A stretch of 64,000 nucleotides of DNA, taken from Sanderia malayensis (taxonomy: Eukaryota; Cnidaria; Scyphozoa; Semaeostomeae; Pelagiidae). Where the stretch lies: NCBI GenBank assembly GCA_013076295.1, contig RQOL01000718.1:1426001-1490000 (forward strand), read 5' to 3'. The notes beneath the pieces are model-generated. The model was given only the letters and a program-made list of their open reading frames with translations. It ran no database searches and was not told the DNA's origin. The position numbers and the translations under genes are program-made. Below, piece after piece: positions 23,401-33,117 of the stretch. Position 1 is the stretch's first letter. Each line of letters opens with the position of its first letter.

Positions 23401-24600
23401 CAGCTCCAGTGCTTTAGCTGGGTTGTTGTTTGTACTGGCTCTGAGGAAATAAAGCAAATGGCAGGTTGAGTTGTGTTGACTTTAATTCAACTGTTTGTTG
23501 AGTGTGCATAATACAATGTTTGTGAAAAATGTGATGGTGATGCTCAATACTGTCATAAAGTTAAAGTACAATCCAATATAATCTACAGTCTGTTCTGTCA
23601 AACACTATGGGGCAGCATGAAAATGTTCAAATTAGAAAAGTTCAAATTATAGAGGTTCTTTTACAAGAAATAGTTCATTAGTGACCTTTGATGAGATAGG
23701 GAAATTCATTTGAATTAGATAGAATTCGAATTACACAAGTTTGAGCTGTGCAGATTTGACTTGACTGTATAGCTTTCCAAGCAGAAATGCTCAGTAAGCA
23801 AGCACTTAAATGAAAAAAATCAACCACAGGCTTTACTTCAACAAAACTTTAATAAGAAGAAAATAGTCAGGCTCACCTAGTACGACTTAAGATAGCAGCA
23901 CTTTTGCCAAAATTCCTACAAACAGAAGCACAGGTGGTAATAAACTCAGTTTGGAAAAGCAACCAACAGTGTGCAATAGCAAACTACACAAACTACATGC
24001 ATCAATGAGGGCTAATGTGACCACAATGGATAAAATATTACCTTCGCTTTGGAAAATTCCTTCCTGTCATGTTGAAAGGATTAGGAGCCTGCAAAAATGA
24101 TTGAATAATACATGTGAATCAACAGCAAACATTATTATGTAAGTTCATTATCATTATTAGATTCGCATCTTGGAAGCGCAGGGCAGAAAATACTTCTTAC
24201 CAATTTAACAGCATCCAGTCGTCCCTCTGACATAGATTCTCTATGAGAAAATATTATAGCAAATAGACCTTGCTATAAACTGAGCTAACAAAGGCTTAAG
24301 AAATATTTGCATAAAATCTGAAAACATTTCTGGCACAAAAGGGGAGTGAAAAAATGTCAAATAAAGCTATAGAAACCTAATATGTAAATATGCAAACCAT
24401 AAATATATGTGAAATGAAAAAAAATCTATCTGATACCTTTTTCTTTTTGTTTTTATTGAACCTGTGGAAGGAGTTGTGATGCTATCAACAAGTCTATGGG
24501 GGGCACTGATTTTACCGGGTAATTTCGGTGTTTGCTGGCAAGAAACATCTCTTACCGCGGATATACTGTACTTATCTGCAAGCTCTGTCTTTTCGGCCAT
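20438..24600 (-). CDS. DNTTIP1: Deoxynucleotidyltransferase terminal-interacting protein 1
   Basis: Nuclear scaffold of the mitotic deacetylase complex (MiDAC) that dimerises and binds HDAC1/2; also first found as a TdT partner. Fifteen exons (- strand): 24437-24600, 24201-24240, 24042-24088, 23877-23915, 23335-23440, 23109-23204, 22562-22615, 22208-22239, 22068-22101, 21908-21966, 21595-21655, 21356-21424, 21024-21082, 20747-20832, 20438-20496; 334 residues (human 329), all phases consistent. The N-terminal dimer region includes MQHSLNTDIERVLQSYQE. The C-terminal DNA-binding half is the best match: WDEARLTEETELIMGVKANK, then ILGFASARGRLYTRHPDLFK, YTADQDDKQWLFENGHM, ITGGKAFLMIADDIRNLA. Start at ATG 24600; longer frames upstream need a non-ATG start. 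The N-terminal three exons are poorly conserved by eye, so their boundaries rest on splice signals and phase. Confidence 0.93.
20858..20922. repeat. Family E inverted-repeat element, copy 2 (DNTTIP1 intron 13)
   Basis: TTAGACTCGCTACATTGCGTC at one end and GAGCGAGGCACTGAGTCTAA at the other; same terminal sequence as 2629-2733. Confidence 0.6.
21103..21256. mobile_element. MITE family B, well-preserved copy (DNTTIP1 intron 12)
   Basis: About 150 bp that folds into one hairpin: left TACAGTAAACACCCGCATAT, right (inverted) TACACTAAACACCCGCATAT, with inner arms AAGAACCTGTGAATTC and CAATACCCTATTG. Confidence 0.85.
23584..23773. mobile_element. MITE-like element, family I (DNTTIP1 intron 4)
   Basis: Left end TACAGTCTGTTCTGTCAAA, right end inverted TACAGTCAAGTCAAATCTG. 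Rich in TTCAAATTA/GAATTC motifs; TA termini are suggestive of a TA-specific transposase. Confidence 0.5.
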
Positions 24601-25105
24601 TATTCTCGGATATATAGACGCAAATTTGGACGTAAAAAACAGATTGGAATCCAAAATGATAAGGCTTTGTTGGCCGAGGCGAGGAAGATTTTCAGAGAGA
24701 AATTCAAAACAACAACAACAACAATTGAATTCTGATTCCTGATTACTGCAGCCTCCACTTCAGATAGTCTCGTTAGCGTGAAAAATAAAAATACTTTTTA
24801 AAACATTGATGGAAAAATAAAGATACTTTTTAAAACATTGATGGCTCATCAAAACTTTTAATATTTAAATTAAAATTTTTCTATCAACCTAAATGTTGAT
24901 CTTATCTTCTTTCCGCTGCATTATATCAAGATGTGACATATAATAGCTAATATTTACTTACATTAATCTTAATACAACTATAATTTTGATATGAATGATG
25001 TCTGATGTTGGTTTGGTTTATAATAAAAAATGTGACTTTTATTGAAAATTGTTTTCAAATACAAAAGTATCTCCATTTCATATAAAAAGTTGGTTGAGAT
25101 CAACC
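24601..25105. other. Intergenic between DNTTIP1 and RPP25-like gene
   Basis: Holds the DNTTIP1 promoter (CAA repeat at 24709-24722) and AT-rich sequence. TTTATT at 25038-25043 is AATAAA on the minus strand, about 63 bases past the RPP25-like stop codon. Confidence 0.55.
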
Positions 25106-25528
25106 TCAACTTTCTTTGACATCTGAGGCACCATTTACTTCACCCTTTTCGTGTTCCGTGGGTAATTTATGAGATAAATATAAAGAGATTTTTATAGATG
25201 GAATATTTTTCGTCACTTTCAGAGTATCAAGGTCGAAACCCTCGCTTTCTTCACCCACAGGCTGCCATATATCCTCAACTTTCGTGTAGTAGATGTCAGT
25301 AATTTGCTCCAGGCCTTTTGAGTTCTTCTTCAGAATCTCTGCCATCGAAATAGCCTTCTTGATCTGTGGGCCTACTCCAGTCAAAACAATTTTGCTATTC
25401 GTTTTTAGCATTTTCATGCAATGTGGAATTACATTGCAAGGCTTGCATCCTTGGCTCACGTAAACATCCCATGGCTCCTTAGGCTCTACTACCTTTTTCG
25501 CTTGCTTTTGTATCTTGTAACTATCCAT
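25106..25528 (-). CDS. RPP25L: Ribonuclease P/MRP p25-like Alba-domain protein
   Basis: Intronless 140-residue protein of the Alba/Rpp25 family, RNA-binding subunits of RNase P and RNase MRP that act in pre-tRNA and pre-rRNA processing. The Alba core spans about residues 20-115: CNVIPHCMKML, KIVLTGVGPQIKKAISMAEI, the LEQITDIYYTKVEDIW strand segment and a closing NIPSIKISLYLS strand. It ends in a short charged tail. The start is the only ATG giving the full core (GATAGTTAC follows). Whether it is orthologous to RPP25 or RPP25L cannot be decided here. A minus-strand AATAAA lies at 25038-25043. Confidence 0.85.
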   Translation of the reverse strand: MDSYKIQKQAKKVVEPKEPWDVYVSQGCKPCNVIPHCMKMLKTNSKIVLTGVGPQIKKAISMAEILKKNSKGLEQITDIYYTKVEDIWQPVGEESEGFDLDTLKVTKNIPSIKISLYLSHKLPTEHEKGEVNGASDVKES

Positions 25529-26399
25529 TTGATGAACTTCAATTTACATTGCATGCATGCATGCAACATGCAGTCAAATTAGACGAATATACGACCGCAC
25601 TGTGTGTGACTCAGTTTCACATAAAGATTTGTCTTTTCCCTATTTTTCTGGATCAGGCTTTTATCCTTTTTTCAGTGATGTAACCTATGGATGTATAACT
25701 CACGAATGTGCACCTTTAAGCACAAAATGTAGGGCCCCCAAATATTCAAATTTTGCTAACTAAAGGGGAGGGGTCCCAAAACACTGCTCTTCTTAAGGAC
25801 CTCCACCTCACACTGCTTCGTTACGTTAATTTATCTTCTACATGTATTATTATCATTTCTGAGATAGAGAAAGAGAGAGAAGTCTTAAAAAGAACTCGAC
25901 AATTGTGAAATTTAAATGCTAAAGATGAAAAAATTTACCGTGCTTCAGGTTAGATAATACATCAAATAATAAATAAGTGTTAAACACTTGTCATATTTAA
26001 AAATATGACTTCTCTATTTTAGCCACCATTTACATTTTAAAATGTATGCCGGTGCTTGCTATGTCACGTTATATAGCTACACGTTTTTTTTATAAGAAAC
26101 CACTTTATAAGAAACCTACTAGTAGAATTTGTGTCAAATTACAATAGATTCCTTTGTTCCATTGTTTTCCTTAACAATAGAAAACAATAGAAAATTTAAG
26201 AAACTTTTACTAGTAGGGCTTGAGCTAGGTTTCTTATAAAATAAAAAACGTGTATTCTGTCGAATCTATAACTCTTCGAAACTTTCTTTTTCTCAACGCT
26301 TGTTCCTTTTATCCCTATTTGTCTTTCAGCATCTGATCTTACAATTACGATGATCCAAATAAAAAGACTACGTAATGTACATAATGTGGACTAATTTGA
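25529..26399. other. Intergenic; GCAT simple repeat and family C MITE
   Basis: A GCATGCATGCATGC run lies at about 25551-25563 just upstream of the Alba gene, and a family C MITE at 26078-26254. Nothing else recognised. Confidence 0.5.
26078..26254. mobile_element. MITE family C, copy 1
   Basis: Begins TACACG then a T-run and TATAAGAAACC; ends with the inverted form GGTTTCTTATAAAATAAAAA then CGTGTA. Same ends as 29569-29976. Confidence 0.8.
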
Positions 26400-27665
26400 T
26401 CAGCTAAGGTTACGAATAGTTGAACAAAGCTGCGACGGTTCCAAATCGATAATGAACGATTTAGGATTGCTGTGGCTAATCTTGTTCACCTGTTGATAAT
26501 GTTTCAGTTGCATTTCCATGCACCTCTGGTCCCATTGCCAACGATAATTCTCGAATGCAAACAAGCTATCGTGCAATACAGTCTCACTGACATTGAAACA
26601 GCTATTTGGGCACAGTTTCAAGCCGAACGAATAACATAGCCCCTCGCGTATTAAGCTATTAGTAATTTTTTCCGATGGTGCAATAGCATCTCGATATTTT
26701 CCACCAATCATCAAATGCCTCGCGTGGACTGATGATCTTGGAATTGGGATTTTTTCACTTGCTTTCACATAATTGTTAAAATAATTTGCATCAACCATTG
26801 AAGGTATGCCTCCTTCGTTGTTCCACTTGCCACCTGGCACCAGTTGGAGATGCCACGCGTACTCGTCCCTATGGAAGTACCACATATAATTGCACATTAC
26901 ACTGAAGTGACAATAGCAAACGCCAGGGACTTTAACTGCTTCTGGTGCCTCCTTAAACACTTGTGCGAACGACTTGTTGTGAATGCGCTCAACATGCTTT
27001 CGCATTTCCACAATATGAGATACCTTGAAGGTGACTGGAAAATAAGACATGCATTGAACTACTTGCTTCATTCCAAGAATATATTGACCAGTTTGAATCC
27101 AGCACGGAATTCTGGGTATCCCGATTCTCCCAGATATTATTGGCTTTTTCTCCTCAAACAACAGATTCTTTGTAACTGCTGTCACAAACAGCGTGTCAAC
27201 GTCAATAAATCCGACGTATTCCTTTGTTGAGCAAACGTCCGCATGCATCATATCCATGTACATTCTTGCTTTTCCCCAGCTGTGATAATATTCGTGGGGA
27301 AGAGATTTCATGTAGCAAACACGAGTGTTCAAATCGGGATGAAGTTTGTGAAATTTATCACCGTATTCATGATCTTGCTTGTTCTCGTCGTCCAGGACGA
27401 CAAGAAGATTGGCGAACTTTTTCTGAAAAAATAGCTTTATGCTCTTGATGGGCCATATTTCAACTTGCTCTAGAAACGCCTTCTGGGTCGTTGTGAATCG
27501 GATGTAAATTTCAAACTCTGGATCGTCTTCTACGTTCATAAAATATGGAAGATATGATAAGCCGTTGCTATAATAGTCTGCAGTTCGGAATTCATAAAAA
27601 TTGCCTATCACCAAACAAAATGTAAAAACTGCAACCAACGAGAAAAACATCTTCGTCATAAACAT
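26400..27665 (-). CDS. Type II membrane protein, putative Golgi glycosyltransferase, single exon
   Basis: A 421-residue intronless ORF. Residues about 1-22 form an uncleaved signal-anchor (FFSLVAVFTFCLVIGNFYEF), followed by a lumenal domain. Around residue 155 a hydrophobic strand carries DVD (EYVGFIDVDTLF), the DxD metal/nucleotide-sugar signature of GT-A enzymes; earlier LLVVLDDEN and the helix with W-G-K-A-R also fit a GT-A fold. Several cysteines (for example CYCHFSVMC) suggest disulfides. I cannot assign a CAZy family or substrate. It is not a known retroelement product. The start ATG is at 27665 with a second ATG two codons on. Lack of introns in an intron-rich neighbourhood suggests origin by retroposition or an expanded single-exon family. 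Confidence 0.75.
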   Translation of the reverse strand: MFMTKMFFSLVAVFTFCLVIGNFYEFRTADYYSNGLSYLPYFMNVEDDPEFEIYIRFTTTQKAFLEQVEIWPIKSIKLFFQKKFANLLVVLDDENKQDHEYGDKFHKLHPDLNTRVCYMKSLPHEYYHSWGKARMYMDMMHADVCSTKEYVGFIDVDTLFVTAVTKNLLFEEKKPIISGRIGIPRIPCWIQTGQYILGMKQVVQCMSYFPVTFKVSHIVEMRKHVERIHNKSFAQVFKEAPEAVKVPGVCYCHFSVMCNYMWYFHRDEYAWHLQLVPGGKWNNEGGIPSMVDANYFNNYVKASEKIPIPRSSVHARHLMIGGKYRDAIAPSEKITNSLIREGLCYSFGLKLCPNSCFNVSETVLHDSLFAFENYRWQWDQRCMEMQLKHYQQVNKISHSNPKSFIIDLEPSQLCSTIRNLS

Positions 27666-28155
27666 GTTTGTTTGTCAGAATTGTATTTCACAATGGTGGT
27701 TGGCTAGTGGAAGCTCAGGCAGAATTGTGATTTTTTGATGTTCTGATGTCTACGGCAGTTCAGAACCGTTTTCTGTTGTCATTTTCTATAACCAAACCCA
27801 GGTAAGCTAGAAAAGGTGAAAAAGATAAAATCAAAGAAAGAACACAACAATGAATTATTACAAATAATAGTTGCGCAACACAAACTAGACTGAATGCGAT
27901 GCGAGCTAATTTTATTTCATGCAGCAGTTTTGAATGCCTGTTTGCATAGCTAAGCTCACGGAATTTTGAGTGGAATGCCGTTACCATCATTTGAAGTCAT
28001 TTCAAGAAAAACAGACACGCATATACCTTGAAATTTCCTCAATTGTACGGTTTATAAACTAATAATAGTGAAGTAAGTGCGACCAGATAGAGGACAAGAT
28101 GGTTGTTGATATTGTATTGAATCTTGACAATACAGTTGATATCCGCCATTTCGAA

Positions 28156-28459
28156 CAGGGGCGTCGCCAGCTCGAAAAAACTGGGGTGGACAAAAACGAG
28201 GGGCCCTTCAGACTCTCGGAAAACGTGAGAAACACCCATTTTAGCATTTTTGAACTATTTAGAAAATTTTGGAAAAGCAGTTTTGTCAAGCAGCATTTTT
28301 CGTAACAGTGGGCATCAAAGAGGAAAGCTGCACACCCAGATGTTCTGAGTGAATGAACATCACCCCCAAAGTTTTTCAACGAATTTCGAGAAATTAGAAA
28401 ATCGACCTCTGAGAAAACTGGGGTGGACATGTCCACCCCAGTCCACCCCGTGGCCACTG
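28156..28459. mobile_element. hAT-type MITE with 8-bp target duplication
   Basis: 304 bp flanked by perfect direct repeats ATTTCGAA at 28148-28155 and 28460-28467. Ends are CAGGGGCGTCG and, inverted, CAGTGGCCACGG, which are typical hAT termini. A perfect 26-bp palindrome (28417-28442, core GGGGTGGACATGTCCACCCC) sits near the right end. Confidence 0.85.
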
Positions 28460-29568
28460 ATTTCGAACGACTTTCCATTTCCCTCGCTTTGGTATGTGTA
28501 GTAGTAATAGTTGAGATGGGATGGGACTAGACTTGTTTCTTGCATGATTCTCGGTTGCCGTTGCGTGCACCCACAATTTAACAACAATCCCTGAACTTTA
28601 ATTTCTCTTCAGAGTTCAGGCATTAACAGGGCCATAAATTTTAAGAAACTGAGCACTACTTTGGAGCTTAGTTTCTTATTTAAAAAAATGCGTGTACAGT
28701 GTTCATATACAATAAAACCTGTCACTTATATGTGTGTTAATAAGATATTTATTTATTAAAAGTAGTAAACTAATTCGAGAACGTAGGCCTGAGAGAAAAA
28801 CATCAACCACCTTGAATTCAACTAGTGCAAAAAGGAAAAACAACATGAAGCAAAGAATAAAAGCTTACCAAGTAGAGCTTATCACCAATACAAAAAGAAC
28901 ATGATTTGAACTTGAAAATTGAATATGAACAGAAGCTGAAATTGATAAATTGGAGATCTCAAACAAATCAAGACATATAGTCGGAAACATTAGTAAATAT
29001 ATGCAGCTTTTGATTATAGTTAAAGGGCATTCATTCATCATTCATGACATTTAAATTTAGGCAATTACAACAATGGTTTACACCTTAGATTGAATAGTCC
29101 AATTCCGATTCATAAAACTGTTCAGATTTCTCGTTGTATAAGAGACGCGGGGGGATAACAAAGAGGGTGAAGGGCTGATAAAATTCTCAAGTAAACTTAA
29201 GTAAACTTGAGACAAATGTTGGACTTGAGTAAAATAACTGCACAATAAACTCTTCTGAGCTTTATGTTTTAATCAGTTTATTCAGATGAGGATAAATTCT
29301 AAATCAGCCACAAACCACGCAATGATTTACATCAAATATGTATTAGTTGTACATTCAGTATTAAGCCTCGTCATTGATAAAAACATTCTGATGTCTCCGC
29401 TATTTTTATTTAAGATATGAACAAAGCAATATAAACAAGCTGCTGCTTCGAGTCCTTTATCTATCATTGAATGCCGCAACGCAATTCTGTCTTCTTATGT
29501 TTGAAAGTGAAAGGAAATGCGTGTACGTGTATGAGCTCGTATGTAATGCGTGTAAGAGTAAGTGTATG

Positions 29569-29976
29569 TACACGTTTTTTTTTTTATAAGAAACCTGGCG
29601 CAAGGCCTAGTAGTAAAAGTTTCTTAATTTTTAGCCACAATTTAGTTCTAAAAGTTTCTTAAAAGTTTCTTAATTTAATGAAAAAATTTGCAGTGAAAAC
29701 GAAGAAAAAAACGTGGATGTAGCAAAATATTAGTATTATAACAAAGAAAAATCGTCAATGTGAAAAATCGTCATGTGGAGCCGACAATGTTATGCTTTGC
29801 ACATAAAACACACTTACTGTAGTTGACATTTGTTCAACCCGTAAAGGAAAAACGTGTTTCCGAAATTTCTAATGTTTCTTAAATATTTCCTTGTAGTTCT
29901 AAAAGTTTCTTAAATTTTTGGGTGTCTAGATCTAGGTTTCTTATAAACCGGTTTCTTATAAAAAAAAAAACGTGTA
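29569..29976. mobile_element. MITE family C, copy 2 (long)
   Basis: 408 bp. Left end TACACG, T-run, TATAAGAAACC; right end is the inverted form GGTTTCTTATA, A-run, CGTGTA. Internal repeats of AAAAGTTTCTTAA. No coding capacity. Confidence 0.82.
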
Positions 29977-30540
29977 AGTCAATGAGCGCTTTCAGAGAAC
30001 AATATAAATGAAGCAATAAAACACCTGTCGTGATATTTTGTGAGGATAACTCATTACAGAACAAGTAATTAGTTTTTCATGCCATATCGTACAAGCATGG
30101 CGGCCTAAACTACCAAGTACTAAAATACTATTAAAACTAGCTGTGAGGACATTGTTAAAATGAGTGCTGCTGTGATGTAAAACCAATAATCGGGACTAAA
30201 GTATCTGGCAATTGATTAACAAGATATGTTGAAATGAGAAAAAGTATGGAGAGGGGGTTCTTAGCGTGCTTGGAAGCCTGGGTATCTATCGTAGTGATTT
30301 AATGTTGTCATTTGTATTACATATATCATTGTATTTGTAGTTGTCATCTCCACGACAAGAAAGCAACTCCTGTGTTCTTGTCGAAATAAAAATGGCCTTT
30401 TTTGGGCCTTCTCGATTCTGGCCACGAATAAAAGTTAATAACCAGCAGATAAGTCAACCAAATATCGTTTTCCCCATGTTTCTAAAACATCTCGCTGCAC
30501 TGCAGCAAGAACATTACAGCCATTGATGAATTGATAATAA

Positions 30541-30730
30541 AAAAAACACAAACAGTGTGCGGCTAAACGGAGGAGGATTTGCGGCCACGCGCGGGCTAGA
30601 ATGATACAAACACAAACAAACAAAAAAATACACAAACAACAACACTCAATCAAATCAAACACATAAACAAGATTTTTCTCGAGAAGGACTCGATTATCGA
30701 TTCGCTTCGCTACGCAGCAACAACAATAAA
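30541..30730 (+). repeat. Dispersed repeat family D, copy 1
   Basis: Contains CGGAGGAGGATTTG, GAGAAGGACTCGATTATCGA and CGCTTCGCTACGCAGC, all found inverted at 57145-57265. Interior differs by AC-rich simple sequence here. Confidence 0.6.
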
Positions 30731-31377
30731 AGGCAGAAGATTAAATAACAGGAGTAAAGCTTGAGAGACTTGGATCATCCTTCAGTCGCAAAAATTCCGC
30801 GGAACTTTGAACAAACTGTTTTTATTAATGTGTACAGAGTTTCCTTTGTTTTTAAAGTGTCACGCAATGTTCTTTGACGGAACAGGCCGAAACAGATACC
30901 ATAAATTTCCCTCGGTTTAATTTTTAAAATTGGTGTTAAAATTAATTTTATAGTTGGTCTAAATTTCCCTCTGCTTAATATTTAAAATTAATTGTAAAAC
31001 AAAGATATGACAATATACATACCTACCAAATATGCCAAGTTTCTTCTACAGTTTCTTTCGTGAATTTATACCAGTCCGTTACCAGTTATTATCCTGAGTG
31101 TCTACAACGTCGCAGAGTTGGGCAAAAAAACTAGCCTGCGTCACTCACTGAGCAAAGAAAAAAACCTGCAGAGATGGAAACTTACGACAAGGAAGAGACT
31201 CGCCTCTTGGACTTGCGATTTTCAGCCGCTCCTGTGCAGAACCCGTGACAAGAACAAAGAATGGCTGCTACTTGTTGTACACAAAGACTCGATCCAATTA
31301 GTCTCAAGGAGAACAAAGGAAAAACAAACGATGTGTCAATCAATCCACTTTTGTCATTCTGAAAGAACTGTTGTCGA

Positions 31378-31475
31378 GGTTGCCGGACTATCCGCCCACC
31401 CAGCGATCCGCCCACTCTCCCATCCGCCCCACCTAAAACTATGCGCCCACCTTCTGAGTCGTTCCGCCCACCCTG
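31378..31475. repeat. MULE left terminal inverted repeat
   Basis: Roughly 100 bp built from ATCCGCCCACC/T units at 10-25 bp spacing; inverted counterpart at 35492-35589. Confidence 0.85.
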
Positions 31476-33117
31476 TCACATTTTTTATAAGGCTACTAGA
31501 ACTATATTTTGTGTAATATAGCTTATGTTTAGAAATTTTATCTCAAATAATACTTTACTTACTCTGTACATTAATAATAAAAACTGATTTTGGAAATTTA
31601 TTTAGAATTCTCGACCAAGTGCAAAAAATGTTCAAACAGGCCTATCTATAGTTGAATTTCGACACACTTAATTTGATAAAGGTGGGGGAGTTGAATGATC
31701 AAGAGACTGACACATGACACCGTATGTTCTGAAAGTACTAAAATATGTTATCAAATGTTTCGTCGAATGTCACATGCTGCTCAATATCATAATGATAACT
31801 ACACACACTAAAAAGAAAGATTCTGCCATCTTAACAAAATCGCTCTTTAAAGGTGGGAGATACGAATGACAAACAACCATCTATGTTGTGCTGATTAACA
31901 AGTATCGAAAGTTCCAGCACGGCGGCGGGTGCGAGTCGACATGATGCTAAAGGGGAGTGCGGGAAGAAACCCACGTAATAGCCTCGTTACAAAGAAATTT
32001 GGTGCACAGACAAGCACGAACTGTCGAATTCGGACCAAAAAACTGTAGCAAATTGGGACGAATCTTGCTGTTATTGTTTACTTTTATAATTAATTATTAT
32101 AATCATTTGTATTACGTAGTTGGGTAATTCCCAAGTAAAGTATATAAATAGGGGTGCTTGCTCCCCTACATCAGGCTTTTGTTTTATTGAAATATATATA
32201 TCGCGTCATTCAGTTGCTGAGAACTGAAAATAGTTACTTCACAAAAAGTGTTTGTTTTGTGAGAGTTTACTGCGGATAACTGTCAACGAAAGATATTAAC
32301 GCGGCCAAGAGAAAAGAGAGAAAAATAAAGTCACGGATACATCAGAGGTATCGTGAAATTTATGTTTGCTCGTGCGTAAGGCGTTAAGTGGCGTTGAAAT
32401 TGAAGACCAATTGAGGGTCTAACTGTTCGAATCACGTATATTAGTGTATTTTAAGCCTTTGATATATTTTATTACCGTTCGTAGCATTTTTACTTGTTAA
32501 ATACATTGTTGAGACAATCAGTAAGCCTTTTGTTTGCTGTAATTGTATTGGATTTGCCTCGTCCTTTCTCGTAGTAGGTTAAGGTAATCAGGGAATTTAT
32601 CCTACGTTGTTTTATTTTAATTCGCGTATATACAGTCTCCTTGAGTTATCGGACAGAGTGTTTTACCTTAAGATTCCCGACAATGTTCTTAAAGAACTAT
32701 AACCAGAATATATTTTGCCATCTTTTGTCAAATATTTTAATATTCTTTTTCTTATAATAATTTGTCGCCGAAAGAGGCCTGCGATCATTATTAAACAATA
32801 AAACAAAGCAGGACAATAAGTTATAATGAGTCACCTCCTCAACGCTCTTGGGACGACACAGGTAAACAATAGCTATAGAATATGAGGGGAGTTTTGGGGC
32901 TGTACTAGTTAGCACCCTAATATAATAGCGTATCAATAGATTTCAATCACATCACTTCTTCGAAACGCTATTGGCTAATAAATACAATGAATCGTGATTT
33001 TCGATCCACCACAATCAATAAATGATCAGGCTTGTTGCTGATAATTCAATCACTTTTGATTACAATCTCGATCACTACTACTAACGCGAACTCTACGAAC
33101 ACGAACAAATTATCAAC

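Larger units (their letters stand above)
27666..31377. other. Gene-poor, transposon-rich region
   Basis: No conserved exon recognised over 3.7 kb. It contains a hAT-type MITE (28156-28459), family C MITE remnants (28640-28700, 29569-29976), an F-like stretch (about 29150-29290), one copy of repeat D (30541-30730) and AT-rich DNA. An ORF at 31118-31516 runs into the transposon end at 31378 and has no domain. Confidence 0.6.

Noticed and set aside
24600..24654. 18-residue N-terminal extension of DNTTIP1
   Set aside because: It would need a TTG start codon; the first ATG is at 24600.
31118..31516. 132-residue plus-strand ORF upstream of the MULE gene
   Set aside because: Its C-terminal third is the MULE terminal repeat and it spans the insertion boundary, so it cannot be an old gene; no domain in the remainder.
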